Source: Acephala macrosclerotiorum (taxonomy: Eukaryota > Ascomycota > Leotiomycetes > Helotiales > Mollisiaceae). From it: DNA of 61,878 bases. The stretch lies in contig MU119505.1 of assembly GCA_014904845.1 (NCBI GenBank), positions 1 to 61,878 of the forward strand, written 5' to 3'. Under the pieces are notes generated by a model. That model was not told the origin of the DNA, made no database searches, and worked only from the letters and a program-made list of their open reading frames with translations. The position numbers were made by a program, and so were the translations under genes. The first letter of the stretch is position 1, and each line of letters starts with the position of its first letter. Of the stretch, positions 10,671 to 24,900 are shown in pieces.

Positions 10671-13600
10671 AAAATAATTATTAAATTCGATTAATATATT
10701 TCGAAATAAAAATAAAAATAAATTTTTTAATAATTTGAAAACAATTATAAATATTATTATTAATAATTATAAAATCGAAAATCGAAAACAATTAATTATT
10801 AATTTTATTAATCGAAAAAATAATATTTATTTTATAATTTTTATATATTTATTCGTTTATTTATTTTAATTAAAAATTATTAAATATTTAATATAATAAT
10901 AAATTTATAATTACAAATTTAAATTACGAAAAAAAATTAATATAAAAATAAAATTAATTATAAAATTTAAAAACAATTAATTATTAATTTTTTTATATAT
11001 ATTTAAAATAACGAGATTTTTTACAATTTTAAAATTAAATAAAATTAAAATTGAAATTGTAAATTAAAAATAAAAAAAATAAAAATTTTTTAATTAATTA
11101 ATTTATTTTATAATAAAAAAATTAAATTTATATATATTAATAATATTTATAAATCGATATTATTTTCGATTTAATTTTTATTTTATATGCGATAATTAAA
11201 AATAATTAATTATTAATTTTTAAATTAATAAAAATAAACGAAAAATATATAATTTGTATTAATAAAAAAAAATTTACGTAAATAAAAAAAAATAATAAAA
11301 TATTTAAAATAAAAATAATAAAATAAAACGAAATATAAAATTATAATAATAAATTAAATTAAAAAAAAATTTAATCGTTAAAAAATAATTATATAAATAT
11401 TATAATTAAAATTTAAAATAAAAATTAATAAATTAAAAAAACAAATAAAAATATATATATTTAATAAAAACGAATATAAATTATTATATATTTTTTATTA
11501 TAATATAAAAATAAATTTATTCGATATTATATAAAAAAAAATTTTTTTTAAATAATTAAATTTTTAATTTTAAATTATTAATATTTTAAAATTTAATATA
11601 ATTTTTTTTAAAGAAATATTAAATAAAATTAAAAAAATTTCAAAATTTCAATTAATAATATTAAATTTATTTATAATTTTTTCGTAAAATAATTTTATTA
11701 ATTAAAACGAATTTTAAATATTTAAAACAAATAAAATAATTTTATATTTAAACGTTTGAAAAATATTTTATTTTCGTGTAAACTTTAAAAAATTTACGAA
11801 TTTATTATTATTATTATTATATTTTTTACAATTTATAAATTTTATAAAATTATATAATATTAATTTTTAAATTGAAATTAAACGATTTTATTAATAAATA
11901 ATAATTAAAATTATTAAAAAAAAAATTTAAAATTATTTATTTTTAATTTATTTTAATATATTTAAAATTTTATTTGAATTTTAATAATTTATTTTTTTAA
12001 AAAATTTCAAATTATTAATATTAATTAATTTATATTTATTAAAATAAAATTATTATTAATTTTTTTTTAATTATTATTTTTCTCGTTTTTAAAACTTTTT
12101 ATTAAAAAAATTATATATTTTTTAATATACGTATTTTTTTTTTCGTTTAAATTTTTCGATTTTAATTTAATATTTTTAAATTTAATTATCGATTTTTTAT
12201 ATTTATTTTTTTTTTTTTGAAAATTTAAAAAAAAAATTTTTTTTAATAATAATAATAATAATTTTAATAGTTTTTATTTTTTTAATAATTGTTTTTTAAA
12301 TTTTAATTTAAATTTTTTTTATTTTTATTTATTATTTTTTTTTTAATTATTTTAATTTGTTTTTAATTTTAATAAAAACGAAATTAATATAAAAATAATA
12401 ATAATAATTTTAATTAATTTATCGATAAAATTTTATAAATTATTATATTTATTATTAATTTTAATAAAAATCGAAATAAAATAAATTTATTTTTAAATAA
12501 TAAAATAAACGTAATAAAATATATTGATTTTATATTTTATTATTTTATTTTTTTAATAATTATTATTAATAATATTATTGAAAATTTAAAAATTAATAAT
12601 TAATATATAACGATTTTTTTTTTAAAACGTTATAAAAAAATAATTTTAATAAATTTAAAAATTTTAATATTTTTTTAATTAATTAAATATTATTAATAAA
12701 AGTTTTTTTTTAATATTTTTATTACGAGTTTTTATATATATATATTTTTTTTTTTTAATTTCGAACTCGATTTTATTAAAATCGATATTGTAATATTATA
12801 TTATAAAAATTAATAATTTGAAAATATTAATCGATTATTAATATTTAATATCGAAATTTAATAATATTTAATTTGAAAATAATTTTTAAATTGAAATAAT
12901 ATATTAATCGTAAATTTTTATATTTTATAATTTTTATTAAATATTTATTAATTATTATTAAATAAAATTTATAATACGATTAAATTGATTTTAATAAATA
13001 ATTTTATAACGATATATTTTTTTTTATTAAAACTTTAAAAATTTTATAATAATATTTAATATATTTAAATTTTATTAAAAATTTTATTATTAATATTATA
13101 TTTATAATTTGATTTTTTAATAAAAATTATTTATTATATCGATTTATTAATTATTTTATTATAATTGTAATTTTTATTATTATAAAAAACGATATTTTTA
13201 AAAAAGAAATTTTTATTATAAATAATATAAATTTTAATATTATTAATAATTTTATTGATTATAATAAAAATATTTCAAATATATAAAATAAATAAAAAAA
13301 CGAAAAAAATTTATTATAAAATTATAATTAAAAATATAAATTTATTATAAATATTTTTATATTTAAATATATTATATTTACGAAATTAATTTTATATAAT
13401 TTATAAATATTTTAAATTTTAATATTTATTAATTATATTTTTATATATTATAATAATATTAAATAATTTTATTTTTAAAATTTATAAATAAATTAATATA
13501 AATATTAATTATCAAAACGTATTTTAATATTTCGTTTTTATAATTTTATATAAAATTATTGAAAATTGTTTTTAAAATTAATTATTTAATATTACGAATA

Positions 13601-15225
13601 TTATATTTTTAATACGTTATTTTTTATTAATTTTTTATAAATTTTATTATTTTTATAATATAATTTTTTTAAAATTTATAAATAATATAAATATAATACT
13701 ATAAATATATAATTAAATTTAATTAAAAATTAAAAATTTTACGTATAATTTTATATTAAAATTATTTAAATCGATTATATTAACGTATAATTATAAAAAC
13801 TCGAATTAAAAATCGATAAAAAATAAATAATTAATATTATTTTAATTTTAATTATTTTATAAATCTTTTTTCAATTTTATAGTTTTTTAATTATATTAAT
13901 ATTTATAATAAAATAAAAATTTTATAATAAATTAAATAATTAAAATAATAAAATATCGAGATTTTATATAAAAATAAATATAAAAATTTAATTTTTATTA
14001 CGAAATACAAAAAAATATATAATAAAAATTATAATTATAAAAATATTTTTATAGTATTTCGAAATTACGAAAAATATTTTTATATAATAAAATATATTTT
14101 AAAAAAAATTATTGAAAAAAACAATTTATATTATATATAAAAAATATTTAATATTAAAATTATTAAAAAATTACTAAAAAATAAATAATTAATATATTGA
14201 AAAATAAATTATATAATTATAAATTTTCGAATAAAATTTAAATATTAAATATTTTATTAAATTATTATAATAATTATTAAAAAAAATTTTTTAATATTAT
14301 TATATTTCGAAATTCGAAAAAAAAAAAAAAAAAAATTATTATTAAAATTATATAAAAAATTTTAATAAAATATAAAATATCGATAATTATAATAAATTAA
14401 ATATTTTTAATTTCGAAATATATAATATAATTAATAAAATTTTTCGATTTATAATTAATATATATATTAATATATTTAATCGAATTTAAATTATTTATAA
14501 TATTAAATTTTTTCGTATTATTCGTATATATAATTTTTTAAAATTTACTCGTACGAATAAAAATTTTAAAATTTAATTAATTATAAAAAATTAAATAAAA
14601 TTATATTAAAAAAAACAATTTAATTTATTATTTAAAAAAAACTTTTTATTATAACGTTTTTATAAAAAATTTTCAAATTAAAAAATAATAAAATTTATTA
14701 ATTAGAGTTTAAACGCGTAATTAAAAAATATATTTTAATAATTTAATTACGAATAACGAGTTTTATAAATATAAAATTAATAAAATTATTTTTTAATTTT
14801 TATATATAATTTCGATTAAAAAATATATTATTCGTTTCGTTCGTATTTACAATTAACGTTTTATTTACAAATAAAAAAATTATTATAAATATTTTTTTAT
14901 TAAAAAATCGTTTTTATTTTTTAATTATTTATTTTTTAATTATTATAATTATAATATTAAAATTTAAAATAAAACGAATAATTAAAAAAACTCGAATTAA
15001 TCGAATAAAAAATATTAATATAAGCGATATTAAAAACGCCGATAATAAGAATTATAAAAAAATAAAAAAATAAAAACGAAAAAAGTAAAAAAAAGTATAA
15101 ATATAATTTATTAATAAAAAACTCGAAAAATAATAATAATAATAAAAATAATATTATTTATTATTTATACTAAGGTTTTTCTTATATTGTATCGCTTATA
15201 TATCTTTAAAATATTGTATTTCTAT

Positions 15226-15305
15226 GTGATTTAATGCAAAAACGATGTTTTAATTGTTTTTCGATTTTTCGAAAGTTGCACACCTCGATCACATGGTGTG
15301 CCGTA
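15226..15305 (-). repeat. right terminal inverted repeat
   Basis: About 80 bp, the inverted counterpart of 8497-8592. The short ORF beginning MQKRCFNCF here is the repeat itself and not a gene. Confidence 0.85.
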
Positions 15306-15572
15306 GAGGATCATTTTAGTACGTGCTTATTTTTAAATTTCTCATGTAGTTATCTCTTAGTCAAAGGTTTTGCACTTCCCACTTCGAGCAATTTCGTTAA
15401 CATTCAGAAGCTTTCAGCGTCGTGAAACTTTCCCAAAACAAAATCCGATCACGTGAAGTGGAGAGATAAAGATTACATCTTAAGCTACATGCCCGGTCTC
15501 CCTCTCTCACACAGCTCATTGACACTCTCCAATATCATAATTCTTGCACTGGTTCATCACCTACATTTTCTC

Positions 15573-16475
15573 TCAAGCCTCCTCACCTAACATAAACTTA
15601 ACCCCGGCCCTCACAATCCTCTCCACAACTCTCATCTCCTCCTCATCCCTCGGCGCATAGACCATCGTATACGTAACTGGTAAAATAGTTCCACTCAGTC
15701 CAAATCTCTCTCCCCATCCCTTTTCAATGACAAGCTTTGCATCCTTAGGAGAGATGCTCACGTGCATACTTCCACCATCACTTTCATGAAAATGCGTAAT
15801 CTCGTTTCTAGTTCCGAAGGCGCCAGGATGCTTCTCAATATCTTGATTGATAAAGAGAGCTGGGCCGCCGCGCTCAAGAACTGAGGCTTTGACGGATAGC
15901 TGGGTTGGGTGATCAACTGCTAGCGAGTGGATGAGCTTCTCATATGCCTGGACGAAATTGTGAGTAAGGACCTTCTCGAATCCAGCAGTTTCTCAAGTAG
16001 AAGAATTCACCTTTCTAGAGTCCGTACCGGGCTTCTGATCTAGCTGTCGTTGTGGTAGAATCCATTTACAGACATCAGGCCTGTCACCCTTCCTCTGTGA
16101 TACATCTTCATCCTTGAGGTAGGCTCTTTCTCCTGGTGGACCAGATTTAGCCATGATGTTCGGCTTGGAGATGAAGCTGGTGTCGAAGCGAGCAGCTTTC
16201 AAAGGGCTGAGGATGCCTTGGATGATATAGCCAAGGAAATTGTGAGGAAGCCCTCCTCGGCCGACATTGTACCAAGCGCGGTAGTCGAGGTACGTAAAGT
16301 AAATGAGCGGGAGCGAGAGCGTGAAGAGTGACGTTTTGAGAGTTGACGGGTGGGTATGGAATATTGGGTGGGAAAGAATGTCTTGAGGCAAGCTTTGGAG
16401 CCTGGTGGTGAGCGAGGATGCCATTTTGTGAGGTGCGGCGGGTCGAGAACCCAGGTATGTCGAGAACCGACGCAC
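15573..16475 (-). pseudogene. luciferase-domain-type protein with one in-frame TGA
   Basis: One continuous frame of 300 codons runs leftward from the ATG ending at 16475 (or the inner ATG of MASSLTTR) to the stop at 15573, broken only by a TGA at 15995-15993. Before it the protein has a hydrophobic segment at about residues 48-62 and the stretch GGLPHNFLGYIIQGILSP. After it come HFHESDGGSMHVSISP, AKLVIEKGWGERFGLSG and MVYAPRDEEEM. These match what I recall of the fungal family annotated as luciferase domain-containing proteins, named from a weak domain match with no shown light reaction. The TGA lies between NSST and ETAGFEKV where Arg (CGA) would fit. No intron can remove it: the only local GT..AG pair spans 19 bases. 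A disabled allele or a base error are both possible. Confidence 0.75.
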
Positions 16476-16904
16476 GACAAAACTCAGGAAAGTCTGTTAT
16501 GTCCAGAAGACAATAGCTCCCAGGTGAGGGAGAGATGGTTTGATATGTAGTTTTCGGGATGATGAATCAGGTGAAGTCGTTAATCTGAGGGAAGATAAGG
16601 TGGTCTGACATCACGTGGCAGAGCTTCAGCTGAGACCTACAACCCTGTCTGCCTTATTATTCGTCAGCCCTGTATACCACCAGGTACATGTGGTACGGAT
16701 TTTGTGGAATACAGTTCCATGAAAATGATTGAGAGATCAAGTTGCGCAGTATCTGGGAGGATTAGGTGGAGAAGTCATGCTGGGAAACCTATCCATACCC
16801 AGCGAGCTTGCAGCATCTCACATTCGCTTACCCCCTTTCTTCGATGTCCAAGTATTATGGGATGGATGTTGACGCATTATGTATTCATGAGGTGTTCAAA
16901 CCCA
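16476..16904. other. intergenic
   Basis: Upstream region of the luciferase-domain gene and 3' flank of the next leftward gene. No feature was recognised. Confidence 0.4.
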
Positions 16905-18147
16905 CTATTTTCGTATCCGTATCTTGACTCCACCCTTCTCTATGTCCTCCGCTTCCTCTTCTTGCTCCCTGTCCCGTTCAGGATGCCAACCCTCCCTACA
17001 AACCCTCAACACAGCTTGCACTCTCGCTTCGTCATTAATCCTATCAAGCCCATCCTGCAAAATATCAATCCTAACCCAGGAGAATCTTCCACTCTCTTGC
17101 CACATATCCAGTCGACCTTGTAACCTTCCAACCATATTCTCCAAGCTCGGTCCTCGGAAACACCTCCAAAGTGAGACCACAACTGCCAAGATGATGAACC
17201 CGTATACCAGTACACCAAATGCGATGATGAACACAGTCCCTAGCGCAGCAAGTCCAGCTGAAATAATTGGCCCGAACCAGTCGTTGACGAATATGGACGT
17301 AGGAGCAAGCACCAGTATAATCGCCACTCTCAAAGGGTACGTCCAAGTTGGAGAATCAGACCCCCCTCCCAAGGCCGCACCGACAACATCTACAATTGCC
17401 CCCTCTTTCCCATGTCTTTCTATGGTCGTATCGATGCTTAGAAGCGGTTCTCTGCCATAATGCGAATGGGGCTTGGAAAGCAGGATCTCGATTCGCTGAC
17501 TCTGCAATCCAGGCACATCCACCAACTCCCATCTCGCAGTGACGTTCATGTCCATGCTTTCTCTGTGTATCCACCAAAACAGTAATATGGAATCTGCAAA
17601 TGTGAACCAAGGCAGATTGGCTCCATCTTCGTCGCCTGTCCGTGCTACTGCCTTGACATTGAAATCATGGTTCCCGTCTATTCCTGTCTCGTTATTTGGC
17701 GTGAGACCATAATTGTAAACTGGTATTGGCACATCAGAGCCGGATATGGTCAACGTTGGGGTCGGGTAGAAGGTAGTTGGAGGATTGAGGGTATATTCGA
17801 GTGCGAAGCCACGCCTGTCATATGTCCTGCCCGTGTGCCATTTCTCTGAACTGGAGGCAATTCGTTAGCATGTCTCTTCTCCAATCTCACCGCACGGTCA
17901 ATACTCACGGGTATACCCTCGTCAGACTCTTTCCTGACCGCAGAATCGATGCCGCATGCCCATCGGTCTTTACCATCGCAGGAGAAGGGAGGAAAGCCCA
18001 TAGCAGCGCGAAGACGAGCCAGGCCAACGCGCTGAACAGGATGATTCGAAGCGCGACGCGGAGAGCTTTCCATGGGCCGATTGATCTCGTCTCCGCCGAT
18101 GCTTGCATTTTGTTGCGTCTTCGTTGGGCAGAGGAGAATCTCGTCAT
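16905..18147 (-). CDS. two-exon membrane protein, hypothetical
   Basis: Model: exon 1 is 18147-17909, exon 2 is 17850-16905, with a 58-bp intron (17908-17851) that has donor GTGAGT, a GCTAAC branch site and a CTCCAG acceptor. Joining keeps the frame and reads TRVYP then SEKWHTGRTYDRRG, giving 394 aa. A membrane segment lies near residues 34-52. A long non-cytosolic-looking domain with Pro-rich PPTTFYPTP follows, and then hydrophobic segments near 252-268 and 276-308. The C-terminus is charged (EQEEEAEDIEKGG). I do not recognise the family. The inferred topology is an N-terminal anchor, a large loop, and a C-terminal membrane block with a cytoplasmic tail. Alternative frames across exon 1 are shadows. 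Confidence 0.75.
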
Positions 18148-21100
18148 GATTCGAGAGAAATCATTGTTCGTTCCGTAGTTGGATATTTAAGGGAGAGGAA
18201 GTTTGTGTTGAGGCGGGATGAGGCTGGAGGGGCGAGATTATTAAGCCTTACGAGGTTACGCTAGGCCACCTCGATCAATACGAACCCCCCCTTTTCTGCA
18301 AACGGACTTTGCATCTTGCCACGCTGCTCGTCTATTACTCTGCTTGTTTCCTCGCATTATATGTCTCTTTCTGCTCTTGCTCTCGACATTTGACATTCTA
18401 TGTCGTGTACTTCTGAGTGTGCAATGAGTGGTCTCAAACTCAGCCTCACACTTTGGACTCTAATGAGTTCAGAAATAGGCCTAGTGCAAAATTGGATGAC
18501 CTCCAATTCACCCACATCGACGTTGCAAAGATGCCGAGCTTTCTTCAGCGCAGAGTTGCTCGCTTTCCTTGAGACTCTCCAAGGTCACAGACACAGGAGG
18601 AGCTTCACGCCAAACTATGAACGCTGACTTCTAATCCCCCGTTATAATGTACCAAGGCCGGTGGGTAACGAGGCGAGCTTTCAGGGTCTCAGCGGGGGCT
18701 CTCACCAGAGAGAAAAAAAAAAGGCCGATTTTGGCACGCAGAACACCAAATCTAATGTACTTAACACTGGATTTCTCGATGCTCCACGATCTAAAATCTA
18801 TATCGTCTTCAGCATCGCTTCGAAAATAGCTAATGTATATGTGCATCAAAATTTTCTGTAAGAATTATTGATTATGTGCTGTAAATGTTGTAAATTTGTT
18901 GTGTTTCCTCACCCTTAAAATCGGTCACCTATTTCTCCTAGGGAGAGGCGGGGTTCGCGTGTCCCCAGGCTAGGGATCAACCTGCCCACAAAGCTAGTAC
19001 AAATTCAAAAAAGAGTTCATACCGTGAAGCCTAAATTCGACCTTCTGTCATTCGCCTTTGTTTGTCGATAGTCTTCAATGGCTGCTGGCCCCAGAAAACA
19101 TCAGGCAAATGCCAAAGGGATTTTGTAATGCTTGCTTTATGTTTCTTGCCAAGTGCCAAGACAAGCCTCTCTGGACGTTCTGCCTCTTTCATCTGCCGCG
19201 TTTTCTCGTTCGTGTTAGAATTTCCAGTGGTTTTAGTGCTGAGTAAGCACTGCAATGGATATTAATGTCCCCGCACCTAGCTAGATATCATCATCACCTT
19301 AATCAATCAACCAGCTCATCAAGATCATCGAATATATCACTCAGATTGACAGTTTGGATGCAGCCCCGTGAGACTCGAGCACTTTTGCAATAAAATAATG
19401 TCCGAAGAAGTCGGAACAAACTCTTCTGGGCGCAAAGTGGCGCCAATCCCATTTTCCTCTCCTTCATACCAGGGACTTTTTGAGACATCAAAAAACCCTC
19501 CAAAGTACCCACGCAGTCAACCTTTTATCATACGCATTCAGCTTTCAGTGAAGGTGGATGCAGGATTATCGCTAACTTCAGAGCATGCCGAAACTTTCCT
19601 CGAAGGAGAAAGCAACGATGTCATTTGCTACTTCCTCCTCTCGAGCACACTGAACCTGCCCCAAGTCGAGAGAAGTGCGCTGAACAATTTGGAGGCCAAA
19701 ACGCTCTAAGAATTGCGCGTAGCAAAAAGCGCATCTCAAGGGGCAGCAAACGCGCAGTCATGATTCGTTCGTTTTATCCCTGCTGCTGAGAACCAGGCTG
19801 GCACTGACCGAGTAAGCCCACTGGACGCCTCAGCTTTGCCCTTGAGATGTGGAAAGCTATGCTTGATCCATGATTCATTGATGCGGGAAGTTGGAGGCCA
19901 AGGTGGGGTAGGACAATGCATATATTGGGCTGCAATGGAGTGAAATTCTCCAAACTGGTTGTTGTTGAAGTAGAGGAAGCGTGTAATGTGATTGGTCAGT
20001 GCTTTGATAATGTATCTTCACTTGCGAACTTCATGCTTTGGAAATGACCTCTTACTTGTCGAATTGCTGTAAGGCCATAGCGCTCTACCTAGAGTTCTTT
20101 GCGTGTCTGCAATAGGGAAGGGATCTTCAGGTGACCCATGTTCAGTAGCAAGGCTCACTGCGTTTAAGCAGCTCCACCAGAGTGATTTCGTACTTTGAAG
20201 ACTATGACGTCTTTATCAAATAAGACTATACAAATGAACATCATCTGAGAGAACACAAACATGTTACCACGCGTTTGAGTTCAAGGGACGAGCATTTGTA
20301 ACTCAATTAACGATTTACATGCGCATGGATCATTGCGTTCCAGGATCAACTCCTCATTCCGCATCCTTCAGCTCCTGTACGCAAGTGCAAGCAACAGCAA
20401 ATAATCAAAAACCTCAAGAAATAGTAATCCTCAAGTTTCAAAAGTTGTGAAATAATGGGGATAGAAGCCTTCTTGGCCCAATTAGGAAATCCTGACACCA
20501 TGATTTCATTCTGACACAGAGTGAAGGCCAAGAATCTTATTTCACTACAGCTTGAGAGAACAGCTCTAACTCGCTGGCTTTAACTTCTTCGTGGTCGAAT
20601 CTCGGATTTTTATCCTTCTGAGTACAGCTTTCACTAGTCGCGATTGGTGTCTCTAAACTTGGCCTTCTTGTATGCAAGCTAATGCAAGCTACATTTCCTA
20701 GCTTAAATTAGGAGCCTAGAAGCCGAAATCGATAGGCTATCAAGTGTCTAATGCTTATAAAGCGCAGAGCTTCTGGTAGCAATTCTCATAAGTTTCCGGG
20801 GGATATACTTGTCTAATTAAAAGGCTTGATTGGTTGTTGATTTGAAATTGTAACCGTCATATCACATGTAGAGTAAATGATCTGTGCAAGTGGGTTCACA
20901 TTTCTGCTATTGAAGAGGACCTTGGAAACCGAAGGCCACTTGTACTATAAGTACCTGTGTCGATGTTCCAATCAAATGTACGGGAGCGTTTGATTGTCCA
21001 AAGTTATTACTGATGTCCGAAAAGGGAGAGGAGTTTTAGATATAGCTCGGAAGCCGTCAACTTGCCACTGAAGCTCTCATGATTCAGTTATTCGTCAACT

Positions 21101-21991
21101 CCATTTTGCGGTATTGGTATTCTAGAAGCCGCCTTCCTAAGTAGCTGATATCTAGAAGTACGATTCGTTTTCGACCAGGAGCTTTGAAGTGAGTAGGGGG
21201 TGGAGCCTGAACTTGGAGGCCATAAGGCGGAGATTAAGCGAGCCAGTCTCTGGCCTGCGTTTTTAAGCGAGTGCCAAGAATCTAGAAACTTGACTTCCCA
21301 GGTCAAACGTTTCCAACACTATGATTGGTTTCCAGGTTTGAAGTTGAAGGCTTAGTATCTTCTTATTGATGCCCATCTGGATACCCAACTTCAACAGCAA
21401 AGAAAGTTCGACTTACAGGCGTGAGCCCAACGTGGCTTGTAACAAGGACTGTTGTTATTAGAACAATTAAGGTTAAGTGCGGCTCTACAGGAATTTCCGC
21501 AAAATGTTAACATCATATCGTTATATCATGAAAATCACATCAACCGAGCACAAACATGCCTCTGGATATTCGAGGTGCACAAATATGGATGATGCATTGT
21601 GAAATTAACCTGAATATTTCAAGTAAAGCAACTCAGTCAGTAGACCATACAGCGTCTTTGCACCAATTTACTTCTACAGCATTCCCTACCACCATATCCA
21701 CCTCCACTCAACCCATCTTTGCTCCGATTCGTTGAGCGATTAGGAATAGTATCATCCAAGATACCAAACCTATCGCAAGTTCCTCTCACAGAGGAGGAAA
21801 TCTAGCGCCTACTACTTGGTGGCCGTCTCCGTGGAGGAGCACCTTCATGGAAGTTTTCATCTTCATCATAGCGCCCGTGATAGCATCCGCCCTGTAGGTG
21901 ATTCTGATTACTTCTTGGGGTGGTGGTGGGGCATCATTTGGCCAGCTCAAGAACGCTCCGATACCGATAGGGGCAATAGCTCACAGCCGAC
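18148..21991. other. gene-poor interval with the first members of a dispersed repeat
   Basis: No credible gene in 3.8 kb. From about 19680 the sequence contains diverged members of the repeat family that dominates 25.7-30.7 kb: TTGGAGGCC at 19689, 19891 and 21213; GTGATTGG at 19988; ATGATTGG near 21320. Near 21257-21325 the order GCGAGTGCCAAGAATCTAGA ... TATGATTGG resembles the downstream array box. The 113-aa open frame at 19368-19709 overlaps the first repeat and is not treated as a gene. Confidence 0.6.
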
Positions 21992-24900
21992 TCATCTCGT
22001 CGTCCAGGGCCCGGATTGCCTAGGGTCAGAGACCACAAAAACATAGAACCAACTCTCATTCCGGTCTCTGACATCGTCTCTATACTCACGATGAAACGTA
22101 TCCAATCCGTCCCTCCTTCTTAATTTTAGAAAGAAGTTCTTCACACTTTGTCGTCCGGCGGGGATGAATGTCTTGATCAGCTTGACAAATACCCCAATAG
22201 GCCTTCCTCTGGCATCAATAGGAGTTCGCAAGACACGCACTCGTCCATGATCTTTGATGTCGAAGGTATCACCTTCCCTTAGGCGCCTGGATATCTGCCG
22301 TTCAGAGAGGCAGCCCGGGCTATTTTGAAGTCCTGCTGGGAGACGTGCTTCTGGATTGATGACTAGCGTAGTCTCGAAGACTGTTGGCTTCCCAATAGGC
22401 ACTTCCGGACGATGGTGCGTTACTGCTGTGGCGCATTCTAAGCAGGTCTGACTGACGATGGCGAGAGAGCAGGTTGTCAGGGTATCAGTGAGAAGGCCTG
22501 CCCATTCATGATCTGACACCCTGAAGGAAATGATATAAGCCCTCCCATTCCAGGCCCAGAGAGCCCGTAGATGACCGCTCTTGACTCGAGTCTCAGCCAG
22601 CGCAGCCATCGAGAGCTTCAGCGCTGCGTCGTAATTCTTCTTCTGATCGTCTGATCCGTCTCGGTACAGATCGTCGACAGCTAACCCGCTATCAGTCTTC
22701 TGTAGAGCACGGAAGTACTTGGATTTATCTGAAGATGACCATTGAACCCGACGATATAAATACTCTTGCATGGTTTGAGAACCTAACACCTTGGAAAGAG
22801 GGGTTCTCCTGGCGTGTCCAGTACAAGCGGAAATCTCTACTCCGCAGTACTCGTCGAGATAATCAAGTACCACATCGCGCGGATCTGCGACCATAGCTGT
22901 GCATAATCGGTCTCTTAATGACTTTGGGGGTTTCTTGGTGATAGTCGTGCCAACAGTAGCTGTAAATTGAATGGGTAACAAAGAGGACGAGCTGACGGCC
23001 GCCGAGACGTTGACCGGACCGAGTGCCCAACTGCCATGATTAAGTCCAAGATCTTTGAGAGCCATTCTTCGAGACATTACGCTAAAGAGATTCTGTTTGC
23101 TTGGTTGGCAAGAAGGGTTCTCTATCAATGTAGGATGTGCGCCTATGAGGAGACGCTCGACTCTCCCGTGGATCGTCTGTGACAAAATGCTGTTAATATC
23201 ATAGTTGTCCTTGGTCCAGTGGCAATGCACCTCATTCGGCAATAAGGCAGGTTGGCCTGGCGTACGACGCCAGGGAATGATAAATCCTGGGCTGACCATG
23301 TATCGTAAAGTGGTTCGAGGATTAAGAGGTGATATACTCCTCCACATGGGTCCCCATACGTTCGCAAATTCATCAGGCGTAGTTGACAAATATAGAGGTT
23401 TATTAGGGGAAAAGCCCGAGTAATCAGTGTCGGTACTAGAAAAGACCCACACCGGTCTCTCTTGGAGAAATCCTTCTAAGCACTGGAAAGTCCGAAGTTG
23501 AAGGTCGATTGTTGCCCCATCAGCGCTACATGGTATTCGGTAATGGCCTGTGGCAGAGATCCTCTCAAAGTAGACTTCATCAAAAGGCTCCAGATGCGCA
23601 CCACAGAACGAAATCGTTGCAATATCGAGCAAATATCCTATAGCTCTGGTTGCATACATGATCGCAGAAAGAATGCCTTCTCTAGATCGAACGTAGGAGT
23701 ACCATATATGCCCATCTGAATAGCGGCCGTATGAATCCTGAAAAGCGGGTATATCTAGACCAGTGGCCATGAAGAAGTCGTGGCAATTACGAAGAAAAGT
23801 ACGAGCTTCATGCAATGAGAGGTGACCTTCACTGAGGAGGAGGTTGGCAATTTTGTCGGAAAATACCGTGACACTTCTCAGAGAAATACCAACAAGGCGA
23901 GCCACATTTGGCCTCTGCTTTTCAAGGACCATAATATTAAAGGTTTCCGAGAAGTAGTTGGCTTTTTTCATCCTCTCCAGATTCAAAACGACTTTATAGA
24001 CAACCCGGTGGGCATCTGCGACGTGGATGAAGAATCTATTAAGTTGAAACGCCTCCATGTGCCGAGGGAAATCGCGGAAACTTGAATGATCGAGTACTTG
24101 AGCTTCCAGTATCTCGAGCTTAGCTTGCCACTCTACGGGTTTCAAGATTTCATCGTGAGCCTTAAACTTGACGGGCTGTTTCCAGTGCAGGACGTACGTT
24201 CCTGTATTCGAACTTAGCGTGTAGCACGGCTCGCGTGTGTATGTTTCTCTTACCCGAATCATATATCTGACTATTTACTTGCTCTTCGCTCTTGATTCGA
24301 AGTTGCCCTCCCTCATATGAAGGTCGTTCGTACAAATGTCGTTCAAAAGAAGTACCGTCGAACGAGGGTATTTCGTACGAAGGACCCCGAAACGAGGGCC
24401 GTTCATATAGAGGCTCCTCATATGATGACTCCCCGAATAAACGCCCACGAGATCTGGACCGTGAGAGTCTTATGGATGGAAGCTCATCATATAGTCCATA
24501 TTCGTGTGGCAATTCTTCTCGGCTATGGCTGATATTGCGAGCGGTGTGGGGTTGATAATCGAACTCCTCTCTCACAATGTCATCATAGAGGTTTTCTACA
24601 ATGACAGGGCCTCGACTTCTGCTGCGGCCTCTGCTACCTATGAAGTTACGGGCCTCCACCCCCAAATTCGGCGTAGAGACATTCCTTCTCATTCTTGAAG
24701 AATAATTCTACACCAACAAAGATTAGAATATAAGACCACGTGAGAAGAAATTGATTCAGCCTTACTGGTCGTCGTTCGCCGTATATTTCCAAATCGGTCT
24801 CATATCCAGAGAAGTCCTTAAGATCATCATCGCCATCGCTGAATGGAAGCTCGGGCTCCGAATAGTAGTTGAACCTCTCATCTTCCATCCTTCTTTTCTC

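Larger units (their letters stand above)
8497..15305. mobile_element. 6.8-kb RIP-degraded DNA transposon with terminal inverted repeats
   Basis: The element opens TACGGCACACCATGTGGTCG and closes with the inverted counterpart (TACGGCACACCATGTGATCG when reverse-complemented). The flanks carry GAGGA immediately outside both ends (8492-8496 and 15306-15310), a plausible 5-bp target duplication; a TA duplication with ends CGGCACACC is an alternative reading. The interior from about 8600 to 15170 is almost pure A/T; for example 9061-9120 contains no G or C and 10501-10560 contains 7 in 60. No ORF survives. The size suits a once autonomous transposase-bearing element, but no protein trace remains to name its superfamily. 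Confidence 0.85.

Noticed and set aside
16924..17460. 178-codon plus-strand frame (Ser/Pro-rich)
   Set aside because: Antisense shadow of the well-supported two-exon membrane protein gene.
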